Assembly (NCBI RefSeq): GCF_000425345.1
Contig: NZ_AUDG01000007.1
Coordinates: forward strand, 62,001 to 126,000
From: Rheinheimera baltica DSM 14885
GTDB taxonomy: Bacteria > Pseudomonadota > Gammaproteobacteria > Enterobacterales > Alteromonadaceae
Length of the DNA stretch: 64,000 bases
Reading direction: 5' to 3'
The translations under genes were made by a program, and so were the position numbers. Every line of letters begins with the position of its first letter. Positions within the stretch are counted from its first letter, which is position 1. The notes beneath the pieces were generated by a model that had not been told where the DNA came from, did not search any database, and saw nothing but the letters and a program-made list of their open reading frames with translations. Shown one piece after another: positions 10,244-19,542 of this stretch.

Positions 10244-12828
10244 TAGTTAAGACTTCGATTCACCTTTTCGAATAAATCATTGCTCAAGCTGTCATGTGAA
10301 GCAAGTATCTGCAAGGCGTTACGCATCAGCTGCTGACGCTCACTGTCAAAACGACGCCAACTAAGTAAGGGCGTGACCAGCCTTGCGGCAACCTGAGGAT
10401 TAATAGAGTCCATTGTTGCAACTGTCTGTTGCAACAAATTATACCCTTTGCCATCAATACGATGAAATTGGTCAGGATTCCGTAAGCTAAATGCTGAAAA
10501 TAGTGCTCGTACCCGGTTTGGATTTTTCCAACTAAACAGCGGATGCGAAAGCATTTTTTCAATACCGTCAAAAACGTGCTCTGATCGATCGGTAGCTATC
10601 AACGAAAATGCTTTATCCATAGCCAACACATTGTCTTGCCATTTCGAGATAAAATCTTCAATCAATACAGAAAACGTATTCGTCAAATATTGCTGGGACA
10701 CCTGTAAAGCTGAAATGGTGTCGGTCATATTGTCAGACTGTTCATAGTGCTTTATGACGACATCACTGTTCTGCTCAGGCAACAGTGCGATATATTTAAG
10801 ACATACCGCTGCTAATTTACGCCGCCCCGCGGACTCATCGTCATAACGATAGGGTTGAGGTGACAGTTGCTGATAACAACTGACCACATCACGTTGTAAT
10901 CTCGTTGCGAGAAGCAAATTGCACTGGTGTAGAGCTGACAGAATAGCCTCCACCGGGATCTCCGTGTATTGCTCTGCAAGCGTGTCGAAATCAGGTAATG
11001 TTAGCAGTTCAGCGGTAAGTGCTAAATCTGGCGATGGTGTAGCTAACCACTGGCCCATTAAGCTAAAAAGCTGCTCTGGCAAAATCGCAAATGCATCGGC
11101 TCCAGCGACGAGTTGCTGAACCTTACTGTTCCAAAACTGCTGCATCGCATCCCAGCGAGCAACACCATCTGTAGCATGCGCCGCAATGTTTAATAAAGTA
11201 GAGTCGTCATTTTGCTGATGTAGTTTAACGGGTGCCGAAAAATGTGCTAACCAGACTATGACAGGTTCTGTACTCAAATCGTCAAATACAAATTGCTGAG
11301 TTTCCTGTTCCAATAGCAGTAAATGGGTTTGTTTACTGCCGTCTTGCAACAACAACTCAATCTGTACCGGAATACAGAGAGAGTGTTTATTTGCCTGATC
11401 GGCTGTCACCGGCGTGTGTTGCTGTAACGTTAAACACAGCTGGCCAGTTAGTACGTTAAATTTTTGCTGCACAGTAAGTTCTGGTGTACCCGACTGGCTA
11501 TACCAACGCGAAAACAGTGATAGTTCTTTACCGCTCGCGTCTTGCATTGCTTGAACAAAGTCATCGCAGGTTGCTGCTTGCCCGTCATGTCGCTGTAAAT
11601 ATAGCGCTAAGCCTTGATTAAACTTATCACGACCCAGGATGGTTTGAAGCATACGGATCACTTCCGCACCTTTATCGTACACAGTAACAGTATAGAAGTT
11701 ATTCATTTCCAACACTGATTCAGGACGAATAGGATGCGCCATCGGACTGGCATCTTCTGCAAATTGCGCGGTTCTTATCAACTTTACTGCATCAATTCGA
11801 CATAAGGTTGCTGATCCCATATCGGCACTGAATTCCTGATCACGGAATACGGTTAGGCCCTCTTTCAAGCTAAGTTGAAACCAGTCCCGGCACGTTACCC
11901 GATTTCCCGTCCAGTTATGAAAATACTCGTGGCCAATAATTGATTCAATATTAAAATAGTCCCGGTCAGTGGCAGTATTGTTGTCGGCCAATACGTATTT
12001 ACTGTTAAAAACATTAAGACCCTTGTTTTCCATTGCGCCCATGTTAAAAAAGTCAACGGCGACTATCATATAGATGTCAAGGTCATATTCCAGATTAAAG
12101 CGCTGTTCATCCCAACGCATTGCACGTTTAAGCGCTTGTAGCGCAAAATGCCCTTTAGCAGCCTGTCCTTTATCTACAAACAGCTGTAGCGCGACATTTC
12201 GGCCACTTTGCGTAACAAATTGCTCAGTAAGTAAATCAAAATCGCCAGCTACCAGTGCAAACAGGTAACAGGGTTTTGGAAAGGGATCATGCCACTGTAC
12301 AATTCTGTTGCCGTCACTATCTATGTGTTCTGCTACTTTATTGCCGTTTGAGAGTAAGTAAGGGTAACGCTGTGCGTCAGCTTTAATCGTGACATGATAT
12401 TCAGCCAACACATCTGGCCGGTCTAACGCATAACTAATACGCCGAAAACCTTGCGCTTCACATTGAGTGCAGAAGGTGTCTTCAGCCAGATACAAGCCTT
12501 CAAGGGCGGTATTGTCTAACGGTGAAATTTGTGTAACAACTGTCAATTCACATCTGTCAGGCAAATTAGCAATCGTCAAAGTCTCGTTATCTTGGTGATA
12601 CTCACTGCACTGCAAATCTTTGCCATCTACAGCAACACGAAGCAATTCTAGCTGCTGTCCATCTAATACCAGTGCGGCGCCAGTAAGCTGGCGGTGTACC
12701 TGCATGACAGAAGTTACCTTAGTCGCTTTTGTATCTAATTCAAAAAATAAGTTGATATGCGAGACAAGAAACTCAGGGCACTTATAGTCGTGCCTGTTTA
12801 CAGCCTTTCTGTTATTAAGTTGAACCAT
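10243..12828 (-). CDS. pepN: Aminopeptidase N (M1 family)
   Basis: Zinc metallopeptidase removing N-terminal residues from peptides in the cytoplasm. The 861-residue length matches E. coli PepN (870). The exopeptidase motif GAMENKGLNVF is followed by the zinc site HEYFH with the second glutamate 18 residues on in LKEGLT. The N-terminal beta domain, catalytic domain, small beta domain and C-terminal helical domain are all present. It is coupled to the DUF2835 gene by a TAATG overlap and is separated from nhaC upstream by a terminator. Confidence 0.97.
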   Translation of the reverse strand: MVQLNNRKAVNRHDYKCPEFLVSHINLFFELDTKATKVTSVMQVHRQLTGAALVLDGQQLELLRVAVDGKDLQCSEYHQDNETLTIANLPDRCELTVVTQISPLDNTALEGLYLAEDTFCTQCEAQGFRRISYALDRPDVLAEYHVTIKADAQRYPYLLSNGNKVAEHIDSDGNRIVQWHDPFPKPCYLFALVAGDFDLLTEQFVTQSGRNVALQLFVDKGQAAKGHFALQALKRAMRWDEQRFNLEYDLDIYMIVAVDFFNMGAMENKGLNVFNSKYVLADNNTATDRDYFNIESIIGHEYFHNWTGNRVTCRDWFQLSLKEGLTVFRDQEFSADMGSATLCRIDAVKLIRTAQFAEDASPMAHPIRPESVLEMNNFYTVTVYDKGAEVIRMLQTILGRDKFNQGLALYLQRHDGQAATCDDFVQAMQDASGKELSLFSRWYSQSGTPELTVQQKFNVLTGQLCLTLQQHTPVTADQANKHSLCIPVQIELLLQDGSKQTHLLLLEQETQQFVFDDLSTEPVIVWLAHFSAPVKLHQQNDDSTLLNIAAHATDGVARWDAMQQFWNSKVQQLVAGADAFAILPEQLFSLMGQWLATPSPDLALTAELLTLPDFDTLAEQYTEIPVEAILSALHQCNLLLATRLQRDVVSCYQQLSPQPYRYDDESAGRRKLAAVCLKYIALLPEQNSDVVIKHYEQSDNMTDTISALQVSQQYLTNTFSVLIEDFISKWQDNVLAMDKAFSLIATDRSEHVFDGIEKMLSHPLFSWKNPNRVRALFSAFSLRNPDQFHRIDGKGYNLLQQTVATMDSINPQVAARLVTPLLSWRRFDSERQQLMRNALQILASHDSLSNDLFEKVNRSLN

Positions 12829-12873
12829 AATACTATCCTGAAGCTGTTAAAAAAATTTACTCACTGTACAGAC

Positions 12874-12902
12874 AAAAAAGCCTGAACGAATCAGGCTTTT
12901 TT
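12874..12902 (-). terminator. Terminator after nhaC
   Basis: Stem AAAAAAGCCTGA / TCAGGCTTTTTT with a 5-nt loop, immediately after the nhaC stop on the minus strand, ending in a T-run. Confidence 0.85.
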
Positions 12903-12914
12903 CTGTAAACGGTG

Positions 12915-14384
12915 TCAGGCTTTTGCCACTACTTCCTGAACCACTGAGTCTGGTGGGGTAAGTTTTAAAATTTTAATGCCACAGTAGGCATAAATAATCG
13001 CCAACACAGGATTAATTAGATTAAAAAATGCATACATAGCATAATCCAGCGGGCTAACCTGTAACACACTATGCATATAAGCACCACATGTATTCCAAGG
13101 GATTAGCGGGCTAGTAATAGTGCCGCCATCTTCCAGCGTGCGAGATAAGTTTACCGGCGCCAGGTTGCGCCGCTCATATTCTTCTTTAAACATCCGTCCA
13201 GGCATAACAATAGACATATACTGATCTGCCGTTAGTACATTAGTAACAAAGCACGTAGCAATAGTACTGGTAATTAACGACCCGGTGCTTTTTGCAAAAA
13301 ACAAAATTGATTCAACAAATTTACGCAACAAACCGATTTTTTCAATGGTGGCGCCAAACATCATGGCACAAAATACCAACCAAATAGTATTGAGCATGCT
13401 TGACATGCCCCCACCACTTAGCAGGTCATTTAAACTGGCATTACCAGTTTCAATAACAAACCCAGCATGAAAAATATGCCAAATAAGCTTAATAGACGCT
13501 AGTGTATAACCCACATCTTGTTCTACCAAACGAGACATCAGATCTTGCTGAAAAAATACTGCCCACACTGCACCTAATAAAGCACCGATAAACACGGTTG
13601 GAAATGCCGGAACTTTTTTCACTGCCATAGTCAGTAAAATAAATAAAGGAACAAGGGAAATAGCACTAATAGAAAAATTCTCAGTCAACACCTGACTAAT
13701 TTCATTAATACGTGCAAAATCTGCACTCACGTCAGAGTTAAATCCAATTACAGTAAATAATAACAAAGCTAAGATAAAACTGGGTACCGTGGTCCATAAC
13801 ATATGGCGTATGTGGTCAAATAAATCGGCACCAGCAACTGCAGGGGCTAAATTTGTCGTTTCACTTAACGGAGAAATTTTGTCACCAAAATAAGCACCTG
13901 ACACAATGGCTCCCGCAGTAATGGCCGGTGACAACCCCAAGCCCTGAGCCACACCAATTAAGGCAACACCAATTGTTGCGGCAGTGGTCCATGAACTGCC
14001 GATACTCATCGCGACTATGCCACACAATAAACAGCTCGCCGCATAGAACCAACTAGGGCTTAATAACTGCAAGCCATAATAAATTAGTGTTGGCACCGTA
14101 CCTGAGAGCATCCAAGTACCGATTAAAGCACCAACTGATAACAAAATAAGCACAGCACCTAAAGATAAGGAAATGCCGTTAACCATCGCTTTTTCAATAA
14201 CAGACCAGCTATAACCATTTTTCAAACCAACAACCACAGCTACTGCAGTGGCCATAAACAAGGCAATTTGGTTAGGGCCGTATGATGAATTATCACCAAA
14301 TAAATAAACCGATGCTGATAACAGTATTACCAGTACCAAAAGGGGTATAGATGCATCCAGAAAACTGGGTTGCTTAGCAGACAT
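12915..14384 (-). CDS. nhaC: NhaC family Na+/H+ antiporter
   Basis: Inner-membrane antiporter of about 489 residues and some 11-12 membrane segments. The family's characteristic region MSIGSSWTTAATIGVAL and SGAYFGDKISPLSETTNLA is intact. The ATG at 14384 has a good GGAG site (TTGGAGCAATACC); the frame is open 33 nt further up but without a better start. Some NhaC members exchange other cations or malate/lactate, so the exact substrate is not certain. The next upstream gene is an NSS sodium symporter with its own terminator. Confidence 0.88.
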   Translation of the reverse strand: MSAKQPSFLDASIPLLVLVILLSASVYLFGDNSSYGPNQIALFMATAVAVVVGLKNGYSWSVIEKAMVNGISLSLGAVLILLSVGALIGTWMLSGTVPTLIYYGLQLLSPSWFYAASCLLCGIVAMSIGSSWTTAATIGVALIGVAQGLGLSPAITAGAIVSGAYFGDKISPLSETTNLAPAVAGADLFDHIRHMLWTTVPSFILALLLFTVIGFNSDVSADFARINEISQVLTENFSISAISLVPLFILLTMAVKKVPAFPTVFIGALLGAVWAVFFQQDLMSRLVEQDVGYTLASIKLIWHIFHAGFVIETGNASLNDLLSGGGMSSMLNTIWLVFCAMMFGATIEKIGLLRKFVESILFFAKSTGSLITSTIATCFVTNVLTADQYMSIVMPGRMFKEEYERRNLAPVNLSRTLEDGGTITSPLIPWNTCGAYMHSVLQVSPLDYAMYAFFNLINPVLAIIYAYCGIKILKLTPPDSVVQEVVAKA

Positions 14385-14402
14385 GGTATTGCTCCAATTG
14401 AT

Positions 14403-14425
14403 AAAAGGCGCTGCCAACGCCTTTT
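14403..14425 (-). terminator. Probable terminator after the NSS transporter gene
   Basis: Stem AAAAGGCG / CGCCTTTT with a 7-nt loop in the gap between the NSS and nhaC genes; the T-run on the minus strand is short. It overlaps the spurious upstream extension of nhaC, which also favours the inner nhaC start. Confidence 0.6.
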
Positions 14426-14460
14426 AGTTTCTTATTGTTATAGAGAAATGCGACAAACGC

Positions 14461-15792
14461 TTACAGCGACCTATAGAACATAAATACGATAACTACCGGG
14501 CAGACAAATTTCACATACCACGGCCAAATTCGCCAGAACAAGCTTTGCTCGGCATGTTCATCGCCTTTTTTAAGTTCCTGTAAGATGTCATTCCGTCGCC
14601 AAACCCAACCGGCGAAAATACATAGCATAAGCCCAAGCAGTGGCTGGCTATAACGTGTAGTCAGCGTGATAACAAAACCAAACAACGTATTGAAATTTAT
14701 AATAATCAGCACACTGAGGCTAAAAATAATTGCTGCAATTATCCAAACTGCTTTTTGTCTTGTGACATTGCGTTTTTCAACCACATACGACACAGGGACT
14801 TCCAGCATAGAGATAGAGGACGTTAAAGATGCAATAGACATAAGTAGAAAGAACGCCAGGGCAACAAAAATACCAACTAAACCCATGGTGTCGAATAATG
14901 ATGGTAATACTGCAAAAATTAAGGTGTCTTCAGCAAGTAACTTGCCGTTTTCTCCAAAAATTTGCACACCATTATGCAGCGCAACATACATCGCGGGAAT
15001 GATTAGCAACCCTGCCAAAACAGCAACGCCAATATCTATAAGCGATACTGCAGCACCAAGTTTAGGCAGGTTTTCATTGTGACTAACATAAGAGCCGTAG
15101 ATCAGCATAGTACCGACGCCTAAGGACATTGAGAAAAATGCTTGTCCCATGGCACTTACTAATAAATTTGGATTTAATACTTGAGAGAAATCTGGCAGTA
15201 AATAAACTTTCAAGCCATCCATTGCGCCATCTTGGGTCATCACATAACCGAAAAGCAGTAGCATGATGGCAAACAACGTTGGCATTAAACGAACTGACCA
15301 GCGTTCAATGCCTTTTACGACTCCACCACTAACAATCCCCACCGTCAGCAACATAAACAACGCGCAAAACAGGATATTACGACTTAAAGACGATGACACT
15401 AGCCATTGGGCAACATCTTCTAAACCAAACAAGCTTGCTAACGCTTCAAAAGCGTAGGCCAGCATCCAGCCACCAACAATACCGTAAAACGCGAGTATTA
15501 AAGATACGGTAGCAATGCCCCACATCCCCACTAATCGGCCTACTCCGCCCTTAGCAACGGTTCCTAATGCATCTACCACGTTAGACTTGGTGGACCGACC
15601 AATAAGAAACTCTGCCATTAGCACCGGATAAGCCAGTACAAAGGCAAGGATAAGATACATTAAAACAAATGCAGCACCACCATTACTGGCAACCTGCGCC
15701 GGAAACCCCCAAATATTCCCCAAGCCAACTGCTGATCCCGAAGCAGCAAGAATGAAGCCAATTCTCGATGAGAATTCACCACGTATAGCCAT
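14461..15792 (-). CDS. Sodium-dependent transporter of the neurotransmitter:sodium symporter (NSS/SNF) family
   Basis: A 443-residue membrane protein with the family's N-terminal signature FSSRIGFILAASGSAVGLGN followed by IWGFP, which in LeuT forms part of the sodium and substrate sites of helix 1. About 11 membrane helices are visible, the usual number for bacterial members lacking helix 12. It probably takes up an amino acid with sodium; the substrate cannot be told. Neighbouring nhaC handles sodium too, but each gene has its own terminator. Confidence 0.9.
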   Translation of the reverse strand: MAIRGEFSSRIGFILAASGSAVGLGNIWGFPAQVASNGGAAFVLMYLILAFVLAYPVLMAEFLIGRSTKSNVVDALGTVAKGGVGRLVGMWGIATVSLILAFYGIVGGWMLAYAFEALASLFGLEDVAQWLVSSSLSRNILFCALFMLLTVGIVSGGVVKGIERWSVRLMPTLFAIMLLLFGYVMTQDGAMDGLKVYLLPDFSQVLNPNLLVSAMGQAFFSMSLGVGTMLIYGSYVSHNENLPKLGAAVSLIDIGVAVLAGLLIIPAMYVALHNGVQIFGENGKLLAEDTLIFAVLPSLFDTMGLVGIFVALAFFLLMSIASLTSSISMLEVPVSYVVEKRNVTRQKAVWIIAAIIFSLSVLIIINFNTLFGFVITLTTRYSQPLLGLMLCIFAGWVWRRNDILQELKKGDEHAEQSLFWRIWPWYVKFVCPVVIVFMFYRSL

Positions 15793-15832
15793 AGTAAACC
15801 TTTATAATTATTATGATATTTCTAATATTAAA

Positions 15833-15856
15833 CAAGGCGCTAACTAAGCCGCCTTG
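15833..15856 (-). terminator. Weak terminator-like hairpin after prc
   Basis: CAAGGCG / CGCCTTG arms around a 10-nt loop, followed on the minus strand by TTTAATATT. The T-run is poor, so termination efficiency is doubtful. Confidence 0.4.
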
Positions 15857-15879
15857 CTTGGAGGGTAACGAACTAGCCC

Positions 15880-17904
15880 TTATTTTTTGGCTAATCGACT
15901 TACCATCTTGTAATCTGCTGTGATATTCGCCGCTTCCTCTAAAAAAGGATCCAGCTTTTCCAGCTTTTCTGGTACATCATCTAATGATGTAACCGCTGGC
16001 ATACCAAATCGCTTAAGCCGGGTATTTAAGCGTACTAATTGCTCAGCTTTATTTTTATCGCGCTCTGCAATCCGCTCTGCTTCTTTAAGAGACAACGTTT
16101 TGTCGTCTGCTTTTTGCTTGTATTCAGCAATGTCATCTAACAGATATTGAAACTCAGCTTCTCGTTGAATACGGGCATGATGCTTTTCACGCAATATAGG
16201 GACTACACTACTAATATCGTGCAGACTGTCATAACGTGCAGCATTAATAGAATCCCAGGGTAAAGCATATTCTTCTTTACTCTCGCCCCATTCAGCCGGG
16301 TCAATAGCTGTAGGAAATTGGATATCAGGGATAACACCTTTGTGTTGTGTACTACCACCATTGATACGATAAAATTTTGCAATGGTATATTGTACGCTGC
16401 CTATATCATTTTCAAACATGTCATAAACACGCTTCAAGCTACGATGCTGCTGCACAGTGCCTTTGCCAAAGGTTTGTTCACCAACAATAAGAGCCCGACC
16501 ATAATCCTGCATAGCGGCTGCAAAAATTTCTGATGCAGACGCACTGTAACGGTCAACCATTACCGTTAATGGACCATCGTAGAAGCTAACATCATCAGTA
16601 TCTTGTGATACTGATACCTTGCCATCACCTTCACGAATTTGTACAACTGGGCCACGCTCAATGAACAAGCCCGTTAATAAAGTCGCTTCTTGTAAAGAAC
16701 CACCACCGTTACCACGTAAGTCGACAATAATACCGTCAACATTCTGCTCTTTTAACTCAACAAGCAGCTTTTTAACGTCCTCAGATAAATTATTATAAAA
16801 ACCAGGTATGTTTATTACACCGATTTTTTGATCTAATTCAGACAACTGTGGTTTAAATACTTCTGCTTTAGCGGCGCGATCTTCCAACCGAATTTTGTCA
16901 CGCACAATACTGATAACTTGCGCTTGATTGGTACCAATATCGTTTGCACCTAACACTTGCAAGCGCACGGTACTGCCTTTTGGTCCCTTAATTAGGTCGA
17001 CCACATCATCCAAACGCCAACCTATGACATCGACAAAGTCAGCTTTGTCCTGCGCAACACCAATAATTTTATCTTTAGGTTTTAATTTTTGCGTAGTGTC
17101 TGCCGGACCACCCGGTACCAAACTCTGAATTACGGTGTAATCTTCGTCAGCACGTAAAACTGCACCAATACCTTCTAATGATAAATTCATTTCTTGTTGG
17201 AAACGATCGGCATTTCTTGGTGATAAATAAGACGTATGCGCTTCAATACTGCGAGCGAAAGAATTCATTACTAATTGAAAAACGTCTTCACTTTCAGATT
17301 GTGTCAAACGTTTCTGGCTATAACGATAACGCTTAGCCAAAATGGTGGATATTTCTTCGTGAGTTTTTCCAGCCAATTTTAAATTTAGGGCATCAAATTT
17401 AACGCGTTGCCGCCAGATTTCATCAAGTTCAGCTTCACTTTCTGGCCAGCTGGCATTTTCTCTATCGTAAACGTATTGATCATCGCCAAAAAAATCAAAA
17501 CCTTTGTCTAATAGTGCTAATGCATAGTCAAAACGTTCAAAACGACGCTTTAGCGTAAGATTGTACATATCATAGGCAAAGTTCAAATTACCTTTATCTA
17601 ACGCATCGTCAAATTTGTCACGATACTGTTCAAAGCTAGCAATATCTTTTTTTAACAGTACGTTGCGATAATAATCTAAATTTTTCAGATAACTATCAAA
17701 CATTTTGGATGACAATTCGTCATCCAGTTGAACGGCGCTGTAATGCCCGCGCTTAAATAATGCCGTAATGCGCTTACTTGCCGTAGCATGTTGGGCGTCC
17801 TGTGCCATTGTTGGTAATACCAAAGGCTCTGTTTTAGACTCAGGAGAGGCGTTTATGCTAAAGGCGACGATAAGAGCTGCTGCAACTACTGATAATTTTT
17901 TCAT
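15880..17904 (-). CDS. prc: Tail-specific carboxy-terminal protease Prc (Tsp)
   Basis: Periplasmic S41 protease that trims proteins at their C-termini (in E. coli it processes FtsI and turns over MepS). The 674 residues match E. coli Prc (682). A signal peptide (first ~19 residues, cleavage near INA-SPE) is followed by a helical N-domain, a PDZ domain at about 245-330, and the protease core with the catalytic serine in DRYSASASEIF and the lysine in GEQTFGKGTVQ, then the family's C-terminal domain. It lies 17 nt downstream of proQ, the same pairing as in E. coli, and is likely cotranscribed with it. Confidence 0.97.
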   Translation of the reverse strand: MKKLSVVAAALIVAFSINASPESKTEPLVLPTMAQDAQHATASKRITALFKRGHYSAVQLDDELSSKMFDSYLKNLDYYRNVLLKKDIASFEQYRDKFDDALDKGNLNFAYDMYNLTLKRRFERFDYALALLDKGFDFFGDDQYVYDRENASWPESEAELDEIWRQRVKFDALNLKLAGKTHEEISTILAKRYRYSQKRLTQSESEDVFQLVMNSFARSIEAHTSYLSPRNADRFQQEMNLSLEGIGAVLRADEDYTVIQSLVPGGPADTTQKLKPKDKIIGVAQDKADFVDVIGWRLDDVVDLIKGPKGSTVRLQVLGANDIGTNQAQVISIVRDKIRLEDRAAKAEVFKPQLSELDQKIGVINIPGFYNNLSEDVKKLLVELKEQNVDGIIVDLRGNGGGSLQEATLLTGLFIERGPVVQIREGDGKVSVSQDTDDVSFYDGPLTVMVDRYSASASEIFAAAMQDYGRALIVGEQTFGKGTVQQHRSLKRVYDMFENDIGSVQYTIAKFYRINGGSTQHKGVIPDIQFPTAIDPAEWGESKEEYALPWDSINAARYDSLHDISSVVPILREKHHARIQREAEFQYLLDDIAEYKQKADDKTLSLKEAERIAERDKNKAEQLVRLNTRLKRFGMPAVTSLDDVPEKLEKLDPFLEEAANITADYKMVSRLAKK

Positions 17905-17921
17905 AAGCTACTCTGAATAGA

Positions 17922-18611
17922 TCAGGCCAAATACAAGCTGTCCTGACGGGTTTTAATAACCATACCAGACCCAAGCTGCACAGTCACATCGTCTTTATGT
18001 ATTTCAAGTACCGTTGCCAACATTGGGCTTTGCCCTAACTTTAACAGTACTTTACCACCAACAACAACATGCTCAGCTGATGCTTTCTGTAACGATGGCG
18101 CCGGCTGAGTAACAGTTTCGACTGCACTGGCTGGTTTCTGATGTACTTTAGTGCTTTTAGACGGGGACGGTGCCTTTTTGTTCGGCATTTTTTTGTAAGC
18201 AGGTTTGTCAGCCGCTACGTTAGCTTGTTTTGCCTTGGCTTCAGCTATCTTAGCTTTACGTTTTTCAGCAGCTTTGGCTTTACTTTCATCCAATACTTTA
18301 TTGGCGTGTTCTGCTTGAGACGCATCAATCACGTCACCGGGGGCGCCATCCAAATCGACGCGGGCAACCCCTTCTTTCGTCGATTCTAAATAACGCCAGC
18401 TAGAGGTATAAACCCGCAGAGCCTGACGCAACTGAGTCTTACTGACGGTTGCATCATCTTGTAATCGGTGTGCTAAATCCTGAAAAATGCCAATTTTCAG
18501 TGGTTTGGGTTCGCCTGTTAAACTAAAGCATGCTGGGAACTGCGCCGCTAAGTACGTCAGTATATCTTTTACATTGCTTACTTTAACACTTTGTTCTGTT
18601 GGGGTGGTCAT
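17922..18611 (-). CDS. proQ: RNA chaperone ProQ
   Basis: FinO-domain RNA-binding protein acting on sRNAs and mRNA 3' ends. The N-terminal FinO domain runs to about residue 115 (DILTYLAAQFPACFSLTGEPKPLKIGIF in pieces), followed by a Lys/Ala-rich flexible linker at about 115-165 and a C-terminal SH3-like domain (GGKVLLKLGQSPMLATVLEI). I prefer the ATG at 18611; an in-frame ATG at 18632 overlaps the upstream gene by 14 nt and would add seven residues. It sits in the order msrC, unknown, proQ, prc, as in E. coli apart from the extra gene. Confidence 0.95.
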   Translation of the reverse strand: MTTPTEQSVKVSNVKDILTYLAAQFPACFSLTGEPKPLKIGIFQDLAHRLQDDATVSKTQLRQALRVYTSSWRYLESTKEGVARVDLDGAPGDVIDASQAEHANKVLDESKAKAAEKRKAKIAEAKAKQANVAADKPAYKKMPNKKAPSPSKSTKVHQKPASAVETVTQPAPSLQKASAEHVVVGGKVLLKLGQSPMLATVLEIHKDDVTVQLGSGMVIKTRQDSLYLA

Positions 18612-18618
18612 TAACGCT

Positions 18619-18927
18619 TCACTCTTCTTCATCTGCAGTATCCGTTAGCGGAATACCTTCTTCCAGCTGTTGGCGAACATATGCCAACGCCCAATCAATT
18701 AATTCGTCTTCATCTGCCTCTAGCAGCACAGTACCACCGCGAAGCTGATCCCATATTCCAGGTAACAGAACGTCGACCTGTGCTGAACTGATATCTTCCG
18801 GCAAAGCTTGCCACACCGTATGGTAAATGGCATTTATCTTGTCTGTAACCAGTTCCTCGTCGCCCTCCCAGTCACCAATATCTGCCATATCAAACAAATA
18901 GTCGTGCAACGAAATTGAATCTTTCAT
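18619..18927 (-). CDS. Acidic protein of unknown function between msrC and proQ
   Basis: A 102-residue soluble, strongly acidic protein with no signal peptide or membrane helix and with many predicted helices (e.g. DELIDWALAYVRQQLEEG near the C-terminus). I do not recognise a family. The ATG overlaps the msrC stop by 4 nt (ATGA), so it is very likely translated with msrC, and its own stop runs into proQ. The tight packing argues that it is a real gene; the function is unknown. Confidence 0.7.
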   Translation of the reverse strand: MKDSISLHDYLFDMADIGDWEGDEELVTDKINAIYHTVWQALPEDISSAQVDVLLPGIWDQLRGGTVLLEADEDELIDWALAYVRQQLEEGIPLTDTADEEE

Positions 18928-19397
18928 GGTATTGCAGCCAAATGTTGTTCAAACATCATGATTAGCTGCTCTAACCCATCTTTGTCATCCTGATCAAACC
19001 TTGCAATAGATGGGCTATCAATGTCCAGCACCGCGATTATTTCACCTTTATGGCGCAGTGGCAGTACAATTTCGGAGTTACTGGCCGCATCACAAGCAAT
19101 ATGTCCGGGAAACTCATGTACGTCCTTGACCAACTGTGTTTCGCCTGTTGCAACAGCAGTACCGCAAACGCCTTTTCCAACAGCAATACGAACACAGGCA
19201 ACTTGGCCCTGAAATGGTCCCAGCACAAGCTCACCATCACGCATCAGGTAAAACCCCGCCCAATTTAAATCTGGCAGTTGATTAAACAATAGCGCACTTA
19301 AATTTGCCATGTTAGCGATAAGATCGGTTTCTTGCTCTATTAAAGCCTGTGCCTGTAGATTTAGCAGACGGTATTCAGCAGTTTTTTCATTTGGCAT
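18924..19397 (-). CDS. msrC: Free methionine-(R)-sulfoxide reductase (GAF domain)
   Basis: Reduces free L-methionine-R-sulfoxide in the cytoplasm. A single GAF domain with three cysteines at residues 68, 78 and 102 in VACVRI, GVCGTA and IACDAA; the spacing (10 and 24) is the same as Cys84, Cys94 and Cys118 of E. coli fRMsr. Start chosen at the ATG at 19397, which aligns with the E. coli N-terminus; the frame also runs to a GTG at 19421. First gene of the msrC-unknown-proQ-prc group. Confidence 0.93.
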   Translation of the reverse strand: MPNEKTAEYRLLNLQAQALIEQETDLIANMANLSALLFNQLPDLNWAGFYLMRDGELVLGPFQGQVACVRIAVGKGVCGTAVATGETQLVKDVHEFPGHIACDAASNSEIVLPLRHKGEIIAVLDIDSPSIARFDQDDKDGLEQLIMMFEQHLAAIP

Positions 19398-19542
19398 GAA
19401 ATAAGGAATTCTGGTTAGCACTCAAAACCCGTACATTACTCGTTTTACCTGACAATTTAAACCTCTTCACGCCAAAGATTTCTCTAGCTACCCGATTTTC
19501 ACTGTATTGCGGGCTTAATCGCGTGAGTTTTGTACAACAGGC

